The translations under genes were made by a program, and so were the position numbers. Shown here piece by piece: positions 56,660-64,000 of a stretch of 64,000 nt of DNA. The notes beneath the pieces are model-generated. The model saw only the letters and a program-made list of their open reading frames with translations. It was not told the origin of the DNA and did no database searches. Each line of letters opens with the position of its first letter. Position 1 is the stretch's first letter. Origin of the DNA: Trebonia sp963785645 (lineage in GTDB: Bacteria; Actinomycetota; Actinomycetes; Streptosporangiales; Streptosporangiaceae); the NCBI GenBank assembly GCA_963785645.1, contig CAWAWG010000008.1, forward strand, positions 62,001-126,000, written 5' to 3'.

Positions 56660-57490
56660 TTACCAGGGAGCCTGGCCGGCTTCGCGCCGCTGGCGGGCGG
56701 CTTCGTAGAGGATGACGGTCGCCGCGCTGGCCGCGTTGAGCGAGCTTGCCGCGCCGGTGATGGGGATGCGGGCGATGACGTCGCAGTCCTGCCGCCAGGC
56801 GGCGCTGAGCCCGGTGGTCTCGTTGCCGATGACGAGAACCGCCGGTCCCGTCAGGTCGAGGCGGGCGATGTCCGCCTCGCCTTTCTCGTCGGTTCCGATG
56901 ATCCTGGCGGCCCTGGCCCGCGCCCAGTCGGTCACGTCGGCGGGGCCGGCCACCCGGACTACCGGCAGCGTGAGCAGGGATCCGGTGGAGGCGCGGACCG
57001 ACTTCGGATCGTAGGGATCGGCGGCGTGGCCGGTCACGATCAGCCCGTGCGCGCCGAAGGCGTCGGCCGACCGGGCCAGCGTCCCGATGTTGCCCGGGCT
57101 TGTGGGCCGGTCGAACACCACGGCGAGCAGGTCCGGGACCCGGGGGACGCGGGAGAAGTCGTCGGGCGGTATGGCCGCCACGGCCACCATCTCGGGTACG
57201 CCGCCGTCCTTCTCGCCGAGTTCGCTCAGCAGTTCCGGTGCCATGGCGACCTGGCGCGCGCCGGAGGCGGCCAGCACGTCCGTGGCCCACCGGGACAGCG
57301 GCCTGCTCATGTCGTAGAGCACGGCGCGGACCGGCCAGTTGTGCTCGATCGCGAGCGTAATGGGGCGCACGCCCTGGATGATGAACTCCCCCGCCCGCTG
57401 GCGCTTGACCCGGTTGGACAGCAGTGCCTGCCACTGCTGGAATGCGGCATTCCGCGTCGTGACCCGCGCTGTGGGCGGCCTGGCTGTCAT
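56660..57490 (-). CDS. SpoU/TrmH-type RNA 2'-O-methyltransferase
   Basis: 276 residues. The SPOUT motifs are visible: motif 1 DRPTSPGNIGTLARSADAFG, motif 2 VLVIGNETTGLS and motif 3 IPITGAASSLNAASAATVIL. An N-terminal substrate-binding domain precedes them (QWQALLSNRVKRQRAGEFII). It methylates the 2'-OH of a tRNA or rRNA residue; the exact position is not evident. The ATG at 57490 overlaps the upstream stop (ATGA), so it is translationally coupled to the PhyH-like gene. Confidence 0.9.
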   Translation of the reverse strand: MTARPPTARVTTRNAAFQQWQALLSNRVKRQRAGEFIIQGVRPITLAIEHNWPVRAVLYDMSRPLSRWATDVLAASGARQVAMAPELLSELGEKDGGVPEMVAVAAIPPDDFSRVPRVPDLLAVVFDRPTSPGNIGTLARSADAFGAHGLIVTGHAADPYDPKSVRASTGSLLTLPVVRVAGPADVTDWARARAARIIGTDEKGEADIARLDLTGPAVLVIGNETTGLSAAWRQDCDVIARIPITGAASSLNAASAATVILYEAARQRREAGQAPW

Positions 57491-58299
57491 GACCGTGAGC
57501 CTATGCCAGCCGCGGTCATCGCGAGCTCGACCGGGCTCAGCGGCGGGATCAGCGGGAAGTCGTCGTGCAGGGCCACCCCGGGCTGGGCGATGATCCTCGG
57601 GTGCCGTCCGGTGTGCGGCCACGACGCGGCGTGCACGAGGAACGGATGGCAGAGGAAAACATCCCCGGCCCGGCCGGTTGCCAGCACCGTCGGCCGGTCG
57701 GCGCTGGCCCGCGCGGCCAGCTGGGCCGCCTGCATGAACGGCATCCCGCCGTCGCCGTCACCGTCGCCACCGGCGGCAGTGGCGGCAGTGGCGGCGGCGG
57801 CCAGGACACGGGCGGCGTCCCGGTGCGAGCCGGGACGGACCCGGGTTGGCGCACTGTCGCTGTCCACGTCGCTGAACAGGTACAGCACCAGCAGCCCGCG
57901 CGCCCGGGACCGGCAGTTGACCCAAGGCTCGCCGTCCTTGGCATAGCTGGACTCGATGTGCCATCCGGCGTCGCCGGGGTCGTCCCGGCTGGGGAACCGC
58001 ACGGGGAGCGTCCCGCCGACGCCGCGCCTGCGCCACCACCGGCCCTCGCCGATCAGCTGGTCGAACGCCTCCCACAGGACCGGCTGGGTGCCGGCGGCGG
58101 CGAACGACTCGCTCTCGGGGCAGGGAATGCGGACCACCGGCGGCCGCCACGTGGACCGGTCCTCGGGTAGCACGCCCAGGCCGCCGAGCGCCGACCAGAT
58201 CTCCTCCTGGCACGCCCGCAGCACAGCCGCGGGCACCGCGCCCCGGACAGCGACGAACCCGTCGGCGACGAACGAGGCGATCTCGGCCTGGCTGAGCAT
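57487..58299 (-). CDS. phytanoyl-CoA dioxygenase (PhyH) family protein
   Basis: 270 residues. Begins MLSQAEIASFVADGFVAVRG, the usual PhyH opening. Fe(II) ligands are probably the His/acid pair in GWHIESSYAKDGEPWVNCRS and the distal His in DVFLCHPFLVHAASWPHTGR; the first site reads HxE rather than the more common HxD. A Gly/Asp run (AGGDGDGDGG) interrupts the middle. It is a 2-oxoglutarate-dependent oxygenase of unknown substrate. Its stop overlaps the SpoU gene start. Confidence 0.87.
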   Translation of the reverse strand: MLSQAEIASFVADGFVAVRGAVPAAVLRACQEEIWSALGGLGVLPEDRSTWRPPVVRIPCPESESFAAAGTQPVLWEAFDQLIGEGRWWRRRGVGGTLPVRFPSRDDPGDAGWHIESSYAKDGEPWVNCRSRARGLLVLYLFSDVDSDSAPTRVRPGSHRDAARVLAAAATAATAAGGDGDGDGGMPFMQAAQLAARASADRPTVLATGRAGDVFLCHPFLVHAASWPHTGRHPRIIAQPGVALHDDFPLIPPLSPVELAMTAAGIGSRS

Positions 58300-58320
58300 G
58301 CTGCCAGGGTGGCACGCCGC

Positions 58321-58845
58321 TTAACACGGAGGCCAGCGAATAAACCCGGCCGCCGGGCTCTCAAGTAACACGGGCGTGCGCGCGTCTGCCCGCTTGCCTC
58401 GGCTCATCCGCAGCGCCGTGTTCAGCACGGACAGGCCGAGCATGACGATGACCAGGAGCCAGAACAGCCAGGACGGCCACCGGGTCCGTTCGGTAACCTG
58501 CCAGGTCTGATCGGCGGCCAGCAGGGTGGCGCCGGCGGCCACGGTGAACCATCCGTTGGCCTTGTTGACGAATCTGGCGAGCTGCTCACGCTGGGCCTGG
58601 GTGAGCTCGGCCAGGGCGGCCCGGTGGTACGCACGGCGACGCTGGCGGCTGATCAGGTACGCGGCCGGGGGCAGCAGCCACCACCAGGCGGAAGGCGGAT
58701 CTGGTCGTGAGACGCGGGCCACCGACGCCTCGATTGCGTCCCGGTCGACGTCTTCCTCATCAAGCTCGATAGCGCCCTGATACAACGGCCCGGCAACCAG
58801 CAGCCAAGCTCCGACAAACCCCGCCCAAGCCATCACTTGATCCAT
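58321..58845 (-). CDS. hypothetical membrane protein
   Basis: 174 residues from ATG 58845. One N-terminal helix (VMAWAGFVGAWLLVAGPLYQ), a cytoplasmic segment with acidic then basic clusters (IELDEEDVDRDAIEASVARV; ISRQRRRAYHRAALAEL), and two C-terminal helices (NGWFTVAAGATLLAADQTWQ; WPSWLFWLLVIVMLGLSVLN). No family recognised. Lies 21 bases upstream of the PhyH gene on the same strand. Confidence 0.7.
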   Translation of the reverse strand: MDQVMAWAGFVGAWLLVAGPLYQGAIELDEEDVDRDAIEASVARVSRPDPPSAWWWLLPPAAYLISRQRRRAYHRAALAELTQAQREQLARFVNKANGWFTVAAGATLLAADQTWQVTERTRWPSWLFWLLVIVMLGLSVLNTALRMSRGKRADARTPVLLESPAAGFIRWPPC

Positions 58846-58926
58846 GCCAGCCAGACTGCCAGCCCCGGACGGCCTCGGCCGCTTCAACCGCATACACACG
58901 GACATCGCGGCGGCCGGGCTTCGCCG

Positions 58927-59268
58927 TTACCGCACCGAGGGGCTCGCGGGGACGCGGATGATGAGGGCGTCGCCCAGGCCGCCGCCGCCGACGCACAACG
59001 CCGCCGCTCCCGTCCCGCCGCCGCGGCGGCGCAGTTCCATGGCCAGGGTGAGAACGATCCGGGCCCCGCTCATGCCGACCGGATGGCCGAGGGCGATCGC
59101 GCCGCCGTTCACGTTCACCCGATCGGCCGAGACACCGAGATTTTCCATGGAGGCGAGCGCGGCGCGGACCGCCGCACCGCCCAGAGCGGGCGCGGCGAGG
59201 CCGGAGAGCGCGCCGAGGATCTTGCCGATCGGGGTGCGCGCGCCAGCGACAATGACCGGTTGCGGCAT
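58927..59268 (-). pseudogene. thiolase with large internal deletion
   Basis: Residues 1-40 (MPQPVIVAGARTPIGKILGA then LSGLAAPALGGAAVRAALA) are the start of an acetyl-CoA acetyltransferase; directly in frame follows NLGVSADRVNVNGGAIALGH, PVGMSGARIVLTLAMELRRR and the end AALCVGGGGLGDALIIRVP, the last 75 or so residues. About 270 internal residues, including the acylated active-site cysteine, are missing from a family length of about 390. It cannot be an active thiolase. The deletion is in frame, so a 113-residue protein could still be made. Confidence 0.85.
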
Positions 59269-59399
59269 GGAGTCTCTCCCTAAATTCAACGTCATGGTCA
59301 GTCCGAACGAGCCCGTCTGACTCTTTACTCGCCCACTGGACGCTGACGGCTAATTCACGGCAGCCGCCGCACGCTTTCCCCGTGTGGAGTTCCCGGCCA

Positions 59400-59490
59400 T
59401 CAGCGCGCGCCGAGGAGCTGGCGGGCCATCACGACCCGCTGGATCTGGTTGGTGCCCTCGTAGATCTGGGTGATCGTGGACCGGACGGCA
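59400..59490 (-). pseudogene. 3' stub of an acyl-CoA dehydrogenase gene
   Basis: The last 24 codons of the family are recognisable: TITQIYEGTNQIQRVVMARQ then LLGAR and a stop at 59400-59402. Sequence upstream of about 59485 has no resemblance to the rest of the protein. It ends 132 bases from the deleted thiolase, as in a former beta-oxidation operon. The break marks the left edge of the low-GC island; 59491-59622 contains no recognised gene. Confidence 0.8.
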
Positions 59491-59622
59491 GTTTCCGCAG
59501 TTAGACGGCGTGCCGGGTAGCCGTGGGTCAGCACGGATTCAGCACCATTCCTGAAACGCCGGTGCTGTCCATGGAGCGTGCTTGTCCGGTAGTCACACCT
59601 GCTAGCAGCAACACGGGCTGGG

Positions 59623-60219
59623 TCAACCGCATGCCACAACCGGGACGATTGTGACTATATTAGAAAGCGGAATCAGGGTGGTTGAGGTTGTCGTCCGGAT
59701 GACCATCTCGTGGTCGCTTGCGCCGATTAGTTCACCACAGGATTGGCCGGATGGGCCCGTGACCCGAACGAATGATGGTGTGCTGGCGTGCTGCGTCGGC
59801 GCGAACCAAGTGAGTGCAACCGCGGAAGCCACGATTAGTACGCTCGCGGCGGCTAGCAGAGGAACCCAGTGGAGGGCGTTCGAGACCTTGCCGACCTCGT
59901 CGTACGTCCACTGCTCCAAGCCTTCGCCGGTAAGCATGATCTCTTCGCCCGGTGGCCCAGCCAGAGCGCGACTGACCCACATCGTCGCCCAGAGCAACAG
60001 AACTAGGGCCAAGGCAAGTAGTGCTGACACTAGGACCTGAAACGGTAGGGTCAGCGCGCTTACGTCGTCTCGACCTTTCACGACAAGGACACCTGTCAAC
60101 AGAGTGGTCAGTGTCGCGAGCCCAGTGCGCCAGGTATCGGCCTGCTTACGGACTATGTCCAACTGGCTGAACTTTAGATCCTGGGCCAGCACTGCCCAGC
60201 GCTTGCGATCCAGACTCAT
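59623..60219 (-). CDS. membrane protein of the Hsp90-like island
   Basis: 198 residues. Three hydrophobic segments: about 32-50 (TGLATLTTLLTGVLVV), 57-82 (LPFQVLVSALLALALVLLLW) and 118-140 (VPLLAAASVLIVASAVALTW), then a 55-residue C-terminal domain containing one cysteine in GQSCGELIGASDHEMVIRTT. The N-terminus (MSLDRKRWAVLAQDLKFSQL) is cytoplasmic-looking. No family recognised. The start overlaps the zinc-ribbon stop by ATGA, so it is the third, coupled gene of the operon. It is a candidate membrane effector or anchor (inference). Confidence 0.75.
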   Translation of the reverse strand: MSLDRKRWAVLAQDLKFSQLDIVRKQADTWRTGLATLTTLLTGVLVVKGRDDVSALTLPFQVLVSALLALALVLLLWATMWVSRALAGPPGEEIMLTGEGLEQWTYDEVGKVSNALHWVPLLAAASVLIVASAVALTWFAPTQHASTPSFVRVTGPSGQSCGELIGASDHEMVIRTTTSTTLIPLSNIVTIVPVVACG

Positions 60220-60608
60220 GGAGTGGCCGACGTCTGAGCCGATCCTGCCGACGGCGACTGGCGCTCATCCTCTGGGAGGGAAACCAGCCAGAACCGGCCG
60301 CACCCCTTGTCAAGGGCATCCTGCGGCCGGTCGGCGTGCGCATGCCCGCATTCACAAAAAACAGTCACCGGCGTCGGCAAAGTCTGCGTGCGCTGCGCCG
60401 AAGTACGAATTCCCTTGCTGCCACCAATGCCCAACGAGAATTGAGTGGCAGTCCGACCACCGCAGGCAGGGCAGTGGCCGGCCACGGTCACGCTCCTGCC
60501 CCCGGGTGCCCATGTGGCCGTGAACTGCCCATCCGTTGAGGACTCCGCCTCGGCTTCAACATAAGCAAGTGAATTGTTGTGCTTGTCGATGGTCCCACCG
60601 TCGGCCAA
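60216..60608 (-). CDS. small zinc-ribbon-like protein of the island
   Basis: 130 residues. Cysteine pairs CPACGGRTATQFSLG (residues about 46-60) and CECGHAHADRPQDALDKGCG plus FW (about 84-106) can build a zinc ribbon with Cys/His ligands; N- and C-terminal tails are Ser/Thr/Glu-rich and probably disordered. No enzyme motif. Thirteen bases after the large ATPase gene and overlapping the next gene. It could bridge the ATPase to a nucleic acid or protein partner (inference). Confidence 0.72.
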   Translation of the reverse strand: MADGGTIDKHNNSLAYVEAEAESSTDGQFTATWAPGGRSVTVAGHCPACGGRTATQFSLGIGGSKGIRTSAQRTQTLPTPVTVFCECGHAHADRPQDALDKGCGRFWLVSLPEDERQSPSAGSAQTSATP

Positions 60609-60621
60609 CGTGGTTCTGCTC

Positions 60622-62256
60622 CTAGCTAGGGGCTAGTTCGAACTGGAACAGCGGCGCATAGATCCCGAGACGCTCGCGAAGCAAGGCGGCCTTCTCAGGG
60701 ATCTCCAGCGGCTTGACGTCGAAGATCTCCTCGGCAGCACGCTCAAGGTACATCTGGTCAATCCTGCCGGACGCTACTGGCTCTTGACCGTCAAAGTAAA
60801 TGGTAAGCGCGAGTAGGTCGTACCAGTAAACGATCTCGTCGGGAAGATCGACTTGTGGGCACTTAAGCTCTAGGCCGATAGGGACCAGGCGCGCGAAACG
60901 CTGCTGCGCTTCTGCAAGCGTCCAACCGTACCGTGCAGCAATTTGCAGGAGTTGGAATATCCCTATACTTTGCAAAAATGAAGGATCTCCGAATTCATCG
61001 AAACTAGTGAGCATATCCAAGTCGTATTCATCTAGTGCGACTTGATTAAGCTCAAGCCGGATAGATTCATCACAGAAGGGAGCCGGGACGCCGAGTGTTC
61101 TGAACTTATCCAGCTCGCAAAGAAGATCCCCTAGAGGTTGGCGCGAGTTAAGTACGGCGTAGACCATAGTGCCTGGGCCAAATTTCCATTCTCGCCGCCT
61201 ACGCCAGCCCACTAGAGACATGAATACCTCCCAAGAGACCGTCAGCTCGGCGACATCTGGCTCAATCTCAGGAACCGGGATCTCGGGATAGATCTCACTA
61301 ATTGCCTCGGCCGCCCCAAGTATAGTCTTGTCATTACTAAAAGCAATTTGTATCAAATGGAACCAGCCGACATCGCCGACTGCTGGAAAGATGAATTTAA
61401 CAAGGCTCTTGGCCAGCTGTTGCTGTGAATCTGTAGAACGTTTGTCGAGAATCGTGTTAATAAGATTAGTCCAAGGTGACTCTATATATTCTTCCTGCCG
61501 CCTACCTCGCGAGTACACCAGAATCTGGTTGCCGAGCTCACTCAAGTCCTGACGGGCAGGAGCGAACTCCAAGGGTCCAGTAATCCGCGGTCGAACTAGC
61601 AAGCCGGTGCGCTCAAGTCTAGCCAAACCATCATAAGCCGCTCCTACGGAAATCCCAGCTCGACCTGCGATCATGATAACTTGCAGTGGGCTCAATGACT
61701 GCCCTGGAGTGGACAAGAAGTGCAATGCCAGAAGCTCAACGAGCTCGAAATCATCCGGATACGCTGCCCTGTTTTCCGCGTGGACTCCCAGTGGCGCTAG
61801 CTGGTCACACAATGTAAGGATATCACCTAGCGTGCCGCCAAACTCTTCACTCGCGCGCACAAGATGACGGGGCGAAAGTTCACCTTCGATCCAATCGTGT
61901 TGCGACGTGCTAAAGCTGCGCGAAAGAAACCTGGCCTCATCGTACGAGCAGGGGCGATGCGCAATTTCTCCTGATTCAATTATCGGCGCCGACCAATCTT
62001 CCCCCGTCATTTCCTGCGCACGTCGCAGAACTTCACTAATTGGTTGAGACAGATAATAGGAGGCCCATAGGATGGGTCCAGCCGAGCTTATTATCGTTAC
62101 TTCAGAAGATTTTGACCACGATGTGACGACCGGTAGAAGTCTGTCATCATCATCATCGTCCTTGATTATGCGTTCGATAGGGGGAACGCGTCGCGCCCCT
62201 GAGACGTCTAGGCCAGTTATCCCATAGCGTCGCAAGCGGCGCAACTGCGAAAGCAC
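60622..62256 (-). CDS. C-terminal wHTH-repeat half of the Hsp90-like protein (or separate gene)
   Basis: 544 residues from a GTG at 62256, but the same frame is open upstream to about 62563 and reads naturally (CLGLAGCLSSDNWLFAQDGR, ILDKLNYFHRNEPPSAAGIA), so I think this is the continuation of the ATPase gene after one slip near 62555. Winged-helix-like units: LSPLQVIMIAGRAGISVGAA, and related blocks TLGDILTLCDQLAPLGV, PLGDLLCELDKFRTLGV and TLAEAQQRFARLVPIGL, suggesting tandem repeats. An acidic DDDDDD run follows residue 33. GC content here falls to about 45-50%, far below the core genes. No catalytic motif. Probably a regulatory or target-binding scaffold. Confidence 0.7.
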   Translation of the reverse strand: MLSQLRRLRRYGITGLDVSGARRVPPIERIIKDDDDDDRLLPVVTSWSKSSEVTIISSAGPILWASYYLSQPISEVLRRAQEMTGEDWSAPIIESGEIAHRPCSYDEARFLSRSFSTSQHDWIEGELSPRHLVRASEEFGGTLGDILTLCDQLAPLGVHAENRAAYPDDFELVELLALHFLSTPGQSLSPLQVIMIAGRAGISVGAAYDGLARLERTGLLVRPRITGPLEFAPARQDLSELGNQILVYSRGRRQEEYIESPWTNLINTILDKRSTDSQQQLAKSLVKFIFPAVGDVGWFHLIQIAFSNDKTILGAAEAISEIYPEIPVPEIEPDVAELTVSWEVFMSLVGWRRRREWKFGPGTMVYAVLNSRQPLGDLLCELDKFRTLGVPAPFCDESIRLELNQVALDEYDLDMLTSFDEFGDPSFLQSIGIFQLLQIAARYGWTLAEAQQRFARLVPIGLELKCPQVDLPDEIVYWYDLLALTIYFDGQEPVASGRIDQMYLERAAEEIFDVKPLEIPEKAALLRERLGIYAPLFQFELAPS

Positions 62257-62506
62257 GGTCCGTTCCGGGTGAGTCAGCGCCCTTGCTATTCCCGCAGCAC
62301 TTGGCGGCTCATTCCGATGAAAATAGTTAAGTTTATCAAGAATGTCAGAATCGATCGAATCCGGAACTGGGAATCCATCAGTCTTGCTGGCCGCAACGAT
62401 GTGCTCTTGATTGGTGGGAGCATTTACGAGATTGGCCCAGACTCCAGCCCTCCATGCCGCGAACCACCGTGCAAAAAAACGCCCATCCTGCGCAAAGAGC
62501 CAATTA

Positions 62507-64000
62507 TCACTGGACAGGCAACCCGCAAGGCCGAGACACAGTTTCAGATTTACCCCACGCTTGTCCTACAGTGACACGATGACCGATCGTTAGCGCATAG
62601 TCAAAAATCTGCTGACCGACGGTTGGCGTATCGTAAGCAACCTTCCACAGCCATGTGAGAGTGAATCCTGACCACTTAACAAGTGTCGGCAACGAATTCG
62701 CAACTTCTTCGTGCACCCATTTCTCATCCCAGGCGCGGAGCGTGTTGCGGTCCACGGTGAACTGTGGGCGCCGTTCGTCGCGAAGGTTGACGACAAGGCC
62801 GTAGAACTCTTCTCCTGTTTTGATGCCATCCGCAGCAATACCTCCATCTCCAGCGACCCACCATAGGTCCCGGCCGTGTCGGAGCGGCTGGGAACTCTCC
62901 TGTGGTCGCCTCAGCTCGCCGGGATTCCAGGCTTCGCTGCCCTCCGGGCTCGTCGCCTCAACGCGATGTTCTGCAATCCACAGCAAATCGCGCAGCGTGC
63001 GGAGCACTGAAACGCCAGTCACGTCGCCACCGAGGTACAGCCGGACTCTCGTACCAGCATCAGGCAATTCGCCCGGTGCTTGCCTGATCTGAATGAGGCT
63101 GCCACTGCTCGCAATACGGACCTCATAGGCCTCGGTCGCGACCCCACCGTCACGGCGCTGATGTCTGGTCGTCACGGTAACCTCGTCCGCGAGCATGAAA
63201 TAGCTAAAGACTCCAACGCCGAACTGGCTATTCGAAATAAGGCGCAGCGGCGGATCAAGTTCGGACCAAGCTACCTGCTCCGCACGGAACTCCTGACCGT
63301 AGACGAACCGCTCCCCAGCATTCGCGAACACATGTTTGAGTGTGCGCAGGTCCATACCCACACCGTTGTCCGCGCACTCAATGTATGGGCGTCCGGCTTC
63401 ATCAGCTCCTTGCGTGAAACGAATGAGCCCGGTCCAGTGCGTCGGCCCGCCGAACTTCTTGCTCCGGTACTCCTGACGAGTCTGCCGCCAGCGACACGCG
63501 TCAAGCGCGTTCTGATAAAGCTCGCGGATGGCCAGATTCGGTTCGCCGTAGAGTTGCTTGCCCATGAGGAGTTCACGGACCTTTTCCTCGGCGATCTGGA
63601 ACCGTGACAACGGCACAGCGTACGCCGGTTCATCATCCTGCTTGGTCGCAGCACGCAACCCAGTCGCCGTGAATGTGAGCGGCAGCCTGGACTCGAGGTC
63701 TGATGGCAGCAAGCGTTCTCTGCGGATGACATCTCTCGCGTTGGCTGCTCGCTCGACGATGCTCTCGAAGGCGTCATGCAGAGCAGGATGCTCGCAGACT
63801 AGGCACAGGTCGACGCTGCCTGTGTCCTGAGCCGACCAATCGGCTCGCCGTCCGGCGGCGTCTTGAATATCAGTAAATGGGAGCTCCATTCCGGTGCCGA
63901 GCAGGTCCGCGACGACCGAAGGCAGCCTCCGCAAGTCCGCAGCCATACTGCCTGCCAGCCAGAGCACAGTGATTACAAGCCGCCAGCGGTCGCTCACGTA
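62507..64000 (-). CDS. Hsp90-type GHKL ATPase, N-terminal part beyond window
   Basis: At least 497 residues are visible, and the true start lies beyond base 64000. The GHKL ATP site is clear: N box NLAIRELYQNALDACRWR, G1 box IECADNGVGMDLRTL, AGERFVYG (lid) and G2 SQFGVGVFSYFMLADEVTV; the FTVDRNTLRAWDEKWVHEEV region follows, as in Hsp90/MutL-like middle domains. The segment before (LVCEHPALHDAFESIVERAA) may be the end of an HD-like or other N-terminal domain. Frame closes at 62507, but continuation in the next frame is likely, giving a protein above 1100 residues. It resembles Hsp90-like proteins of predicted actinobacterial conflict loci. Confidence 0.82.
   Translation of the reverse strand, partial: YVSDRWRLVITVLWLAGSMAADLRRLPSVVADLLGTGMELPFTDIQDAAGRRADWSAQDTGSVDLCLVCEHPALHDAFESIVERAANARDVIRRERLLPSDLESRLPLTFTATGLRAATKQDDEPAYAVPLSRFQIAEEKVRELLMGKQLYGEPNLAIRELYQNALDACRWRQTRQEYRSKKFGGPTHWTGLIRFTQGADEAGRPYIECADNGVGMDLRTLKHVFANAGERFVYGQEFRAEQVAWSELDPPLRLISNSQFGVGVFSYFMLADEVTVTTRHQRRDGGVATEAYEVRIASSGSLIQIRQAPGELPDAGTRVRLYLGGDVTGVSVLRTLRDLLWIAEHRVEATSPEGSEAWNPGELRRPQESSQPLRHGRDLWWVAGDGGIAADGIKTGEEFYGLVVNLRDERRPQFTVDRNTLRAWDEKWVHEEVANSLPTLVKWSGFTLTWLWKVAYDTPTVGQQIFDYALTIGHRVTVGQAWGKSETVSRPCGLPVQ

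Noticed and set aside
59400..59639. 79-residue protein ending in the acyl-CoA dehydrogenase C-terminus
   Set aside because: Only the last 24 or so codons resemble the family; the upstream part is unrelated sequence read through, so it is treated as a gene stub.
62269..62574. Plus-strand 101-codon frame inside the Hsp90-like operon
   Set aside because: Antisense to the region where the large protein continues in its second frame; no ribosome binding site or family.

Overview
The window is high-GC DNA from a mycelial-type actinomycete. Marker families include a Scr1-type (DUF5753) regulator paired with a DUF397 protein, a DUF574-type SAM methyltransferase, a DUF5954 protein, DesK/DesR-like signalling, a LytR-CpsA-Psr protein and leaderless actinobacterial promoters. 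I cannot name a genus. Nearly half of the longer genes (nucleoside transporter, cdd, deoA, pgm, tricorn protease, GGT and others) contain one or more single-base frameshifts that leave conserved motifs intact in alternating frames. This looks like assembly or sequencing error rather than mass pseudogenisation, so coordinates of split genes are given for the reconstructed gene.

Layout. 1-2000: an archaeal-type AAA ATPase (cut by the window edge) under a striking AT-rich palindrome, next to a LexA-like repressor. 2-4 kb: a DUF885 hydrolase and a small ferredoxin-fold-like protein. 4.1-17.5 kb: a nucleoside uptake and catabolism region: two BmpA-type ABC permeases, their double ATPase and a lipoprotein (minus strand), then divergently cdd and deoA, and further on a phosphoglucomutase/phosphopentomutase-like gene and deoC. 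Imported nucleosides would be deaminated, phosphorolysed and the sugar phosphate sent to acetaldehyde plus glyceraldehyde-3-phosphate. A leaderless antitoxin/Fic toxin pair, an FMN reductase and an alpha-hydroxy-acid oxidase sit inside this region. 17.5-33.2 kb: hydrolases (tricorn core protease, gamma-glutamyltransferase, a second DUF885 protein, an amidase), a DUF4139 protein, an IclR regulator, and an ABC transporter with DesK/DesR-type two-component control. 33.2-50.9 kb: housekeeping and regulatory genes: a CPBP protease, Scr1/DUF397, a four-helix membrane protein, a possible amidase-like protein, oligoribonuclease, tRNA-His, DUF5954, an ArsR-SRPBCC fusion with a VOC protein, LCP, a stand-alone LuxR, an OmpR/histidine kinase pair, a metal receptor, TetR/SDR, and a DUF574-type methyltransferase. 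51-58.8 kb: a secreted GH27 alpha-galactosidase flanked by two copies of a hairpin repeat, LysR/MFS, a PhyH/SpoU pair and a membrane protein.

58.9-64 kb is the most unusual part. An internally deleted thiolase and the 3' stub of an acyl-CoA dehydrogenase mark a scar. Immediately beyond it lies a minus-strand operon with clearly lower GC (near 45% in places): a very long Hsp90-type (GHKL) ATPase joined to a tail with winged-helix-like repeats, a small zinc-ribbon protein and a membrane protein. I regard this as a horizontally acquired candidate conflict/defence system. It runs off the right edge of the window.
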